Positions 15,377 through 22,705 of a stretch of 35,443 nucleotides of DNA are shown in pieces; position 1 is the stretch's first letter; the number at the start of each line of letters is the position of its first letter. The stretch comes from Parcubacteria group bacterium (GTDB lineage: Bacteria > Patescibacteriota > Microgenomatia > UBA1400 > PJMF01). Position numbers and translations under genes: made by a program. The notes under the pieces were generated by a model, which saw only the letters and a list, made by a program, of their open reading frames with translations, made no database searches and was not told the origin of the DNA. The stretch spans positions 1 through 35,443 of the forward strand of contig CALQZX010000011.1 of the NCBI GenBank assembly GCA_943350175.1. Reading direction: 5' to 3'.

Positions 15377-17776
15377 ATGAATCCTTTTCTACTTACCAAG
15401 CGCAAACACGCTAAGCTTAAAAAATCTACCAACTCCTCTAGAGTAAAATTTTCTTTGGCGACTTTTTGGGAAAGAGTCAAAACAGATCGACTGCTCCAGG
15501 GAGCTTTGGCTTTAATTTTCTTGTCCTTCTTGTTTATTCTTATCTATCTATATAGACAACTGCCTTCACCTAGTAATTTAACCTCCAGTGAAAATTTTCC
15601 GGTCAGTAGTCAAATCTTTGATCGAAATGGCAAACTACTTTATGAAATCTATGGCAATGAAAATCGCATTCCAATCAAAATAAGTGATTTGCCGAAACAC
15701 GTAGCAGAGGCGACAATCGCCATTGAAGATAAAAACTTCTACTCTCACCATGGCTTGGATTTTAGAGGTTTACTGCGCGCTGGGCTCAATAATTTCAGTG
15801 GCGGCAGCACTCAAGGAGGCTCAACCATCACTCAACAATTAGTCAAAAATGCCCTACTCAGCAATGAAAAAACTTTCCAACGTAAAATCAAAGAAGCTGT
15901 CTTGGCGATGATGACAGAAATTCTTTACAGCAAAGATGAAATCCTGGAAATGTACCTCAACTACATTTCCTATGGAGGAACTGCCGTCGGCATTGAAGCT
16001 GCAGCTAATAAATACTTTGATAAATCTGCCAAAGATTTGAGCCTAGCAGAAGCATCTTTGCTTGCTGGATTGCCTCAATCTCCAACTACTTACTCTCCTT
16101 TTGGCTCAAATCCTGAGAGAAGTAAAAATCGTCAAAAAGAAGTTTTGCGCAGAATGGTCGAGGATGAATATATTACCAGTGCAGACGCAGCAGGAGCTGA
16201 AAGCGAAGCTCTTAATTTAGCGATCAAAAGAGATGATATTAAAGCTCCCCACTTTGTTTTCTACATCAAGGATTTGCTCTACGAAAAATATGGCGAAAAA
16301 ATGGTCGAAACTGGCGGCCTGCGCGTCACCACCACCCTAGATTTAGATCTGCAAGAAACTGCTCAAGCTTCTTTATCTAGCGAGCTAACCAAGTTAGCGA
16401 GCTTAAAGGTCGGCAACGGCGCTGCCATCGTCACCAAACCAAATACAGGCGAGATTCTGGCGATGATCGGCTCCAAAGATTATTTCGACAGTGCCGCTGA
16501 TGGTCAAGTCAACGTAACTTTAGCTTTACGTCAACCTGGTTCTTCCATCAAACCGTTGATGTACGCCACAGCTTTTGCAGAGAAAACTCTCAACCCTGGT
16601 TCAATGCTCCTAGATGTACCGACTTGTTTCAAAGTTGCAGGACAAAGAGAATATTGTCCCAAAAATTACACAGGCGGCTTCTCCGGACCGGTCTCCATTC
16701 GTCAGTCACTTGGTAATTCCCTTAATATTCCAGCCGTTAAAGCTTTAGCCACTATCGGTGTCAGCAAATTCATGGAACAAGCCAAAGCCATGGGCATAAA
16801 TACATGGACTGATCCAGCTAATTATGGTTTATCTATTACTCTTGGAGGAGGCGAAGTTAGAATGATCGAGCTGGCTGAAGCCTTTGGTGTCTTGGCAAAT
16901 CAAGGAATCAGAGTGCCTCTAAATGGCATCCTAGAAATTAGCAATTACAAAGGAGAGGTTTTAGAAAAATACGATAGTGAAACCACTAAATCTGATCTGA
17001 GTTATCTAAGTGAAAATGAATTGGCGACCGAGCAAGGAAAACTTAAAAGAGTTATGGAAAGGGCCCCTGCCTACATGACTAGCCACATCCTACAAGACAA
17101 TAACGCTCGCCAAGCAGCTTTTGGCACGAATTCTGAATTAGTGATCAAAAACAAAATTGTTTCTGCCAAAACCGGCACGACCAATGACCTGAGAGATAAC
17201 TGGACAGTTGGCTATACTCCAGAATATTTAACCATTGCTTGGGTGGGAAATAACAGCAGTAAATCGATGAGTTACTTGGCTTCTGGCATTACTGGCGCTG
17301 CGCCAATTTGGCACGATATCATGCAGTATATTCTGCAAGACAAAGAAACTATTTGGCCAGAAAAACCAGCCGATGTCAAAGTGAGCAATGTTTGTCTAAC
17401 CGGCATGCCTGCTAAAAATGGCCTTGGTGAAATGATGGTTTCAACTGGAGAAGATGAAAATAGCGTTGGCGTCGTCAACAGCGACACTGACCCAATTGCC
17501 AGCTGTGAATCCAAAGGCCAAGAAATTTACTGGGAAAGCTCTAAGCCAAGTTATTCTGGCACCTTCCGTAAAGAATATTGGATTCGTAGCGAGACTGGCT
17601 TGCCACCCAAAGAAGGCGAAGAAGCCGGCGATCTGAAGCTAGAAGAACATAGTTTCTACTATGATCCACTGACTAAGCTTTACTGCGGCGATTGCGTCAG
17701 ACCAGTGGACGATAAAGGCAAAGTTATCTACGAACAAAATATAATTAATTTGAACGATGTCAAAAATATTCTTTAG
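15377..17776 (+). CDS. Bifunctional penicillin-binding protein 1A family (second paralog)
   Basis: 'ATIAIEDKNFYSHHGLDFRGLLRA', 'GGSTITQQLVKNALL', 'EMYLNYISYGGTAVGIEAAANKYF', 'PGSSIKPLMYATAF', 'SAKTGTTNDLRDNWTVGYTPEYL'. Confidence 0.93.
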   Translation: MNPFLLTKRKHAKLKKSTNSSRVKFSLATFWERVKTDRLLQGALALIFLSFLFILIYLYRQLPSPSNLTSSENFPVSSQIFDRNGKLLYEIYGNENRIPIKISDLPKHVAEATIAIEDKNFYSHHGLDFRGLLRAGLNNFSGGSTQGGSTITQQLVKNALLSNEKTFQRKIKEAVLAMMTEILYSKDEILEMYLNYISYGGTAVGIEAAANKYFDKSAKDLSLAEASLLAGLPQSPTTYSPFGSNPERSKNRQKEVLRRMVEDEYITSADAAGAESEALNLAIKRDDIKAPHFVFYIKDLLYEKYGEKMVETGGLRVTTTLDLDLQETAQASLSSELTKLASLKVGNGAAIVTKPNTGEILAMIGSKDYFDSAADGQVNVTLALRQPGSSIKPLMYATAFAEKTLNPGSMLLDVPTCFKVAGQREYCPKNYTGGFSGPVSIRQSLGNSLNIPAVKALATIGVSKFMEQAKAMGINTWTDPANYGLSITLGGGEVRMIELAEAFGVLANQGIRVPLNGILEISNYKGEVLEKYDSETTKSDLSYLSENELATEQGKLKRVMERAPAYMTSHILQDNNARQAAFGTNSELVIKNKIVSAKTGTTNDLRDNWTVGYTPEYLTIAWVGNNSSKSMSYLASGITGAAPIWHDIMQYILQDKETIWPEKPADVKVSNVCLTGMPAKNGLGEMMVSTGEDENSVGVVNSDTDPIASCESKGQEIYWESSKPSYSGTFRKEYWIRSETGLPPKEGEEAGDLKLEEHSFYYDPLTKLYCGDCVRPVDDKGKVIYEQNIINLNDVKNIL

Positions 17777-18980
17777 TATTTTTTTGTTTTTGTTACTGAT
17801 TTTGGTGACTTTAATTTCGATCAATGTCTTTTACGATGCTCCTCTTTTCTCCTCTATAAACAACAATAGTCGTCTGCGCTATCTCAAGGAACTAATTATT
17901 CCCAAAAAAGACCACAAGGTCGTCTACGGCTTTTTGCCCTATTGGAATATCGACGACATCAAAATAGAAAAAGAATTGACTCATCTATCTTTTTTTGGAC
18001 TCAACATTGCTGCTGATGGCAGTATTTCTACTAGAGATGAAGACGGCAATATCGATCCTGGCTACAAGATCATCAACGAAGAAAGTTTCCTGGACCTGAC
18101 GGAGCAGATGAAAAGCCAAAATGGCCAAACAGAGCTGGTTCTCAAACAATTTAATGCCGATGACATCAGTGCTTTCATTAATAATGAAAAAGCCCACCTC
18201 AATTTTTTTAAGAGTCTTGATTCAATTCTGCTTGCCTATCCCATTTCTGGCATCAACATTGACATCGAGTACGCTGGTGAAAATAGTCAAGCTCTGCGAG
18301 AAAATTTTGTCAAATTTATGCGCAAGTTGGACTGGTATCTGGATACAAAATACAAAGATATTAAAATCAGCATTGATGTTTACGCTAGTGCCGCCAGCAC
18401 TGATCAAAGCGTTTGGGACATCAAGGCTATCAGTCAATACGTCGATTACATCGTCGTCATGGCCTATGATTTTCACCAACGAGGCAGTGAACAAGCCGGA
18501 CCAGTGGCCCCACTTTTTAGTGAAGATGGCAAATGGAACAAAGACATCAACCAAAATTTAAAAATGTTTCTAGACCAAGTGCCTAGAGAAAAAATTCTGC
18601 TTGGCATTCCTTTTTATGGTTATGGCTGGCAAACAGATTCCAGCAATCCAAGGTCTAATACCTACGCGGACACCGGCTTTACAGTTAGCTACAAAAAAGC
18701 CAAGGAACTATTGAACTTAAATGAGGGCGAAGTCTCCAGCGATAGCGCTTGGCTGGGAGCAACTCAAATTAAAAAATCATTTGATAGCGATGCTCTGTCG
18801 CCTTACATTACCTATAAACAAGATGGAGAGCTTTATACTATTTACTATGAAGATGCGCAGTCGATTGCCTACAAACTAGAATATGCCAGACAGCTAGATT
18901 TAGCTGGCATTGCCATTTGGGCACTTGGGTATGAAGACAACAATCGTGAACTTTGGCAGGCAATCGCCAATGGAATTTAA
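17757..18980 (+). CDS. GH18-family glycoside hydrolase (chitinase/cell-wall hydrolase-like), membrane-anchored
   Basis: N-terminal TM; 'VVYGFLPYWNIDDIKIEKELTHLSFFGLNI', catalytic-like 'ISGINIDIEY', 'VDYIVVMAYDFHQRGSEQAGPVAPL', 'KILLGIPFYGYGW'. Confidence 0.85.
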   Translation: MSKIFFSIFLFLLLILVTLISINVFYDAPLFSSINNNSRLRYLKELIIPKKDHKVVYGFLPYWNIDDIKIEKELTHLSFFGLNIAADGSISTRDEDGNIDPGYKIINEESFLDLTEQMKSQNGQTELVLKQFNADDISAFINNEKAHLNFFKSLDSILLAYPISGINIDIEYAGENSQALRENFVKFMRKLDWYLDTKYKDIKISIDVYASAASTDQSVWDIKAISQYVDYIVVMAYDFHQRGSEQAGPVAPLFSEDGKWNKDINQNLKMFLDQVPREKILLGIPFYGYGWQTDSSNPRSNTYADTGFTVSYKKAKELLNLNEGEVSSDSAWLGATQIKKSFDSDALSPYITYKQDGELYTIYYEDAQSIAYKLEYARQLDLAGIAIWALGYEDNNRELWQAIANGI

Positions 18981-18994
18981 AAGTTTGACTAGAC

Positions 18995-19012
18995 TGGTCA
19001 GCAGACCAATTT
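18995..19012. terminator. Possible weak terminator between convergent genes
   Basis: TGGTC-AGCA-GACCA stem-loop followed by ATTTTA. Confidence 0.25.
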
Positions 19013-19758
19013 TACCAAATCTCGTAAGTCACTGAGACCACCTTGGCGACTTCAATTTTCTCTGGTGCAGCAGCTAAGAAATCAGCTGCAACAACATCGC
19101 CACCTTGCTCTTTGGAAGAGAGTGTTCCAGCAACTTGATTAAGATCATCAGTGATAGTAACTATTCTACCCAGACGCTTGCCAGCGGCGGCGGCAATTTT
19201 TTTAGCCTGATTGCGAGCGTCTTTGAGAGCTGCACGACGAGCCTCTTGAGTGACATCCTCCTGCTCTGCTGGTAAGAAACTAATGTTGGCAATAGTCACT
19301 GCACCTTTAGTATAGAGTGTTTTGATTAATTCAGAGGTTTTTCCTGGTTCAGTGCTGGTCAACTTGAAAACATTAACTACCTGATAAAGTTTGTCGCCAC
19401 CAACAATAGTAGGAGTAATTTGGTAAAAAGCGCGCTGGACATCTGGATTACCCAAAAGCACCTTGCTTTCATCAATCAAAACCTTGGTATTGTTCTCACC
19501 CTGATTGACAGCAATGACAGGATCAATGCTTGAATCAACTCTAGTCACGGTCATTTCGACTTTGGCTGGAGCCACCTGTAGCTTGCCGCTGCCAACTACG
19601 GTGATAACCGCCGATTGGAAGAACATTTGCTTGAGTAAAAATGTAGCTGTGGCGACCGCCAAAAGTGTTAATAAAGGTTTTTTATAAAGAGAAAAAAAGT
19701 TGGCAACTTTCTCTACCTGGCTGATACCGACTGGATTAATCTTTGGGATTTGTGGCAT
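19012..19758 (-). CDS. SIMPL domain (DUF541) protein
   Basis: 'VVGSGKLQVAPAKVEMTVTRVD', 'EARRAALKDARNQAKKIAAAAGKRLGRIVTITD', N-terminal TM. Confidence 0.85.
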   Translation of the reverse strand: MPQIPKINPVGISQVEKVANFFSLYKKPLLTLLAVATATFLLKQMFFQSAVITVVGSGKLQVAPAKVEMTVTRVDSSIDPVIAVNQGENNTKVLIDESKVLLGNPDVQRAFYQITPTIVGGDKLYQVVNVFKLTSTEPGKTSELIKTLYTKGAVTIANISFLPAEQEDVTQEARRAALKDARNQAKKIAAAAGKRLGRIVTITDDLNQVAGTLSSKEQGGDVVAADFLAAAPEKIEVAKVVSVTYEIW

Positions 19759-19806
19759 AATAGCTATAGTGTAACTTATTTTTTTAGTTGGAGCAAAAGT
19801 AGAACT

Positions 19807-20361
19807 ATGCCAAAAATCAAAGGGTCATTTCAAAAAATATTTGCTAGCGAAAGAGTTGCTGTCTTAATCGGCAGACTTGATGCTTTTTTCATCAAGTTGC
19901 CACATTTGCCCAAGCCAGTACGTTTATTCATTAGTAAGGTCATTCCGTTTCTGGCTTTGATTTTCGGTATCATTGGTTTACTCGCCAGCATTATGAGTGG
20001 TTTTTTCTTGATTTTAGCTTTAATCGCCATGGATTTTACTGTCATTGGTGAAATTTTAAGCGGCTTCGTCTTGGTTTTGCTCGACACTTTGTTTTTGCTT
20101 AAAGCCTTCAAACCACTACGCCAAGGCAATGCCGTTGGTTGGATCTATTTATTTTGGGCAGAAGTCTTGGAAATTGTTAATTTTGCAATTCGTAGCTTTA
20201 ATGGCGAAACCAACATTTGGTTAGGTGTTGGCACTATTTTATTGAGCTTCTACTTACTGTTCGAGATTGGGCAGTTTTATGTGTATAAAAAAACTGAAGA
20301 TGCTCAAGCTGTTAAACCGCCCGTTGTTAAGCCAGTCCTCATTGACAAGCATGAAGTGTAA
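19807..20361 (+). CDS. Hypothetical membrane protein
   Basis: Start taken at ATG 19807 (MPKIKGSFQKIF...); several TM helices. Confidence 0.5.
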   Translation: MPKIKGSFQKIFASERVAVLIGRLDAFFIKLPHLPKPVRLFISKVIPFLALIFGIIGLLASIMSGFFLILALIAMDFTVIGEILSGFVLVLLDTLFLLKAFKPLRQGNAVGWIYLFWAEVLEIVNFAIRSFNGETNIWLGVGTILLSFYLLFEIGQFYVYKKTEDAQAVKPPVVKPVLIDKHEV

Positions 20362-20375
20362 GGTTACACTTCATG
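20350..20375. repeat. 26-bp perfect palindrome (12-bp arms, GG spacer) over the fic start codon
   Basis: CATGAAGTGTAA-GG-TTACACTTCATG; left arm ends with the upstream gene's TAA stop, right arm contains ATG 20373. Confidence 0.8.
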
Positions 20376-20381
20376 TTATAT

Positions 20382-21377
20382 ATGCAAAATCTTTTAGCAA
20401 AGATTGAAGAAAAGAAAAAACAACTCGATGCTCATCAACCATTTGAGCTGAACTTGACCAAGAACTTGCAAGAGTGGTTTAAGATTGAGCTTACCTACAC
20501 CTCCAACGCGATTGAAGGCAACACTCTCTCCAGAGCTGAAACCGCACTAGTTGTGGAAAAAGATCTCACTATCGGCGGCAAAACTCTAAATGAGCATTTG
20601 GAAGCAATCAACCACGCTGCCGCGTTTGAACTAGTGATGGACTTAGTGACAAAAGCTAAAACCGATCTCACCGAAAACACCATTCTTGATTTACATCGTT
20701 TAATTTTACAAAAAATTGACGACAACAACGCTGGACGTTACCGCAGCGTGCTAGTGCGAATTGCTGGCTCTAGCGTAATTATGCCCAACCCACTCAAAGT
20801 GCCGCAGTTAATGGCTGAGTTCATAATTTGGTTAAACAAGCAACGTATAGATGAGATGAATTTGGTAACTTTAGCTGCAGAAGCCCACTTAAAGCTAGTC
20901 AGCATTCATCCTTTTGTGGACAGCAATGGCCGAACTGCTCGACTACTGATGAATTTAATCTTGATGCAAGCTGGTCATCCGCCCGTTATCATTCTCAAAG
21001 AAGAGCGCGAGCGATACATTGATGCTATCGAAAAAACTCAACTCGGAGGTTCTCGGGCTGATTATTTGAATTTGATATACACAGCTGTTGAGCGCTCCTG
21101 TGATATTTATCTAAGCGCACTCGAAAATAGAGAGCAAGAAAAAACTCTCAGTCAGAAAGAATTACTCAAAATCGGCGAATTAGCAAAACTCACCAATGAA
21201 AGCGTCGCCACCATTCGCCATTGGACTAAAGCCGGCTTGATTGAAGTTAAGGCCTATTCTGAGGGTGGTTATCAACTTTATGAGCAGAAACAAGTCAAAA
21301 CCATCGAACAAATTAGGCAATTGCAAAACCAGAAAAGATTAACTCTTACTGAAATTGAACAGATCTTGAAAAGATAA
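20382..21377 (+). CDS. Fic-family AMP-transferase with C-terminal MerR-type HTH domain
   Basis: Fic motif 'HPFVDSNGRTARLLMN'; inhibitory motif 'TSNAIEGN' (S/TxxxEG/N); C-terminus 'LLKIGELAKLTNESVATIRHWTKAGLIEVKAYSEGGYQLYEQKQVKTIEQIRQLQ' is MerR-like. Start at 20373 or 20382. Confidence 0.88.
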   Translation: MQNLLAKIEEKKKQLDAHQPFELNLTKNLQEWFKIELTYTSNAIEGNTLSRAETALVVEKDLTIGGKTLNEHLEAINHAAAFELVMDLVTKAKTDLTENTILDLHRLILQKIDDNNAGRYRSVLVRIAGSSVIMPNPLKVPQLMAEFIIWLNKQRIDEMNLVTLAAEAHLKLVSIHPFVDSNGRTARLLMNLILMQAGHPPVIILKEERERYIDAIEKTQLGGSRADYLNLIYTAVERSCDIYLSALENREQEKTLSQKELLKIGELAKLTNESVATIRHWTKAGLIEVKAYSEGGYQLYEQKQVKTIEQIRQLQNQKRLTLTEIEQILKR

Positions 21378-21390
21378 ATTAGACTTCTTC

Positions 21391-21666
21391 CTAAACCCCA
21401 CCCACCTGCCTAATCTTCTCGATTATCCACATCCTGGCCAAAGTGGAAGTGTTAACTCCCATCTCAGCAGCGATACTGGCGAGTTGCTTTTTGAGCGTGG
21501 CTTGAATGCGCAAGGTGATGGTCTCTTCTTTGGGCTGACTCAGAGTGACTTTGGCGGTCACTGGCGTGAGCTCGTCCAAAAAATCGGTGAAGTCATGAGT
21601 GTCCCAAAACTCAGCTTCTTCTTTAATTGTTTGAAAAACTGGAATTCTAGTGGTTTTCTTGGTCAT
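21391..21666 (-). CDS. CopG/BrnA-type antitoxin
   Basis: 'EEAEFWDTHDFTDFLDEL' and RHH-like 'ETITLRIQATLKKQLASIAAEMGVNTSTLARMWIIEKI'. Confidence 0.82.
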   Translation of the reverse strand: MTKKTTRIPVFQTIKEEAEFWDTHDFTDFLDELTPVTAKVTLSQPKEETITLRIQATLKKQLASIAAEMGVNTSTLARMWIIEKIRQVGGV

Positions 21667-21925
21667 TAGCTTTTTTTCTTTCTCCGCGACTACTGTCGCG
21701 GGCCGTCACTACATAATACTTTATTTTAGTTAGTTTGCTTAAAACTATTGATAAAAATCGCTGCTGCTTGGTTTGACCAACTAATAAATACCTGTCTGCA
21801 TAAGTTTGATCAACATAAATGCAATTATGACAAGCTTCCTGCACTTCACTTGTCGACACACCGTGACGAGCAATGTGCTTAATATTAAAATCATCCCACT
21901 GGAGGTCGGCGATCTCTATCTCCAT
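21647..21925 (-). CDS. brnT: BrnT-family ribonuclease toxin
   Basis: 'LQWDDFNIKHIARHGVSTSEVQEAC', 'YADRYLLVGQTKQQRFLSIVLS', 'YYVVTARDSSRGERK'. Start taken at second ATG (21925) because the first (21934) lies inside the -10. Confidence 0.85.
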   Translation of the reverse strand: MEIEIADLQWDDFNIKHIARHGVSTSEVQEACHNCIYVDQTYADRYLLVGQTKQQRFLSIVLSKLTKIKYYVVTARDSSRGERKKANDQENH

Positions 21926-21932
21926 GTAAGAC

Positions 21933-21962
21933 ATTATAGTACATGAGTGAGAGGGGTGTCAA
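21933..21962 (-). promoter_or_regulatory. Consensus promoter TTGACA-18 bp-TATAAT for the BrnT/CopG operon
   Basis: - strand TTGACA 21962-21957, TATAAT 21938-21933, ATG 21925 is 7 nt downstream of the -10. Confidence 0.75.
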
Positions 21963-21991
21963 GAATCTTGCCACTAGAGAGAATTACCCTC

Positions 21992-22705
21992 TTAGTCTGG
22001 AATGGACACAAATCTTGAAACAAGATCGTTGAGACTTATGTCTAAATCCTCCATCACAGCCGCTACCTTAGCTGACAACTCCACTTTAGAATTCTTTGGT
22101 AAATAACCAGAAATTCTGTATAAAATTTCATTAAATTCGCTGTTCATCGTTATTGGTTCTCCACCATATTTTATGTATGGATCACCTAATGGGTCAATTA
22201 TAAACAGCTTACCAGTTTTTTCTTCTTTTATAATTTGAGTCTCACTCAAATCCCCATGCACTGTTCCAGTTGCTAAATAAAAGTTTAAAAGGCTTGCTAT
22301 AAAATTTTTAACCTGAACCGTACTTAATTTTGTATCAATTTGTACAATATCTTTTCCTTCTATAACTGACGTCGCCAAACCAATTATTTTATCTCCATTT
22401 TTCACAAAACCAAGAAATTTGGGCGTATTGAGATATTCGTGAAGATTAGGAAACTTTTGATAAAAAGCAATCTGGGCTTCCGTCATTGGATGACCAATAT
22501 GGTAAATTTTAATAAAAGCACGCTGTCCTGATTGATCGACACCAAAATATATAGACCCCTGATCTCCTTGAGATTCTGACGGCATTATCTCATCAATTTT
22601 TATAGTTTGATCATTAACAGAAATAGTGTCTCCGATTTTGAAGGAAATTTCTTCTGCTATTCCAAAATCACCATTATTATAAGACTTTATTGAGGGGGGG
22701 CTTCC
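21992..22705 (-). CDS. Protein-kinase-like domain, in -1 frame relative to the giant upstream ORF
   Basis: Kinase-like landmarks 'GDQGSIYFGVDQSGQRAFIKIY' (Gly-rich loop + Lys), 'TGTVHGDLSETQII' (HxD-like), 'LFIIDPLGD' (DFG-like). Frame is open without a stop from 22705, 40 codons upstream of the track's ATG (22585), and no ATG/GTG/TTG was seen in that stretch. Confidence 0.65.
   Translation of the reverse strand, partial: GSPPSIKSYNNGDFGIAEEISFKIGDTISVNDQTIKIDEIMPSESQGDQGSIYFGVDQSGQRAFIKIYHIGHPMTEAQIAFYQKFPNLHEYLNTPKFLGFVKNGDKIIGLATSVIEGKDIVQIDTKLSTVQVKNFIASLLNFYLATGTVHGDLSETQIIKEEKTGKLFIIDPLGDPYIKYGGEPITMNSEFNEILYRISGYLPKNSKVELSAKVAAVMEDLDISLNDLVSRFVSIPD

Noticed and set aside
15199-15480. 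93-aa - strand ORF
   Set aside because: Overlaps the PBP1A 5' end and the HEPN promoter; no coding evidence.
18121-18561. 146-aa + ORF and overlapping 110-aa - ORF
   Set aside because: Alternative frames of the GH18 gene, which has clear family motifs.
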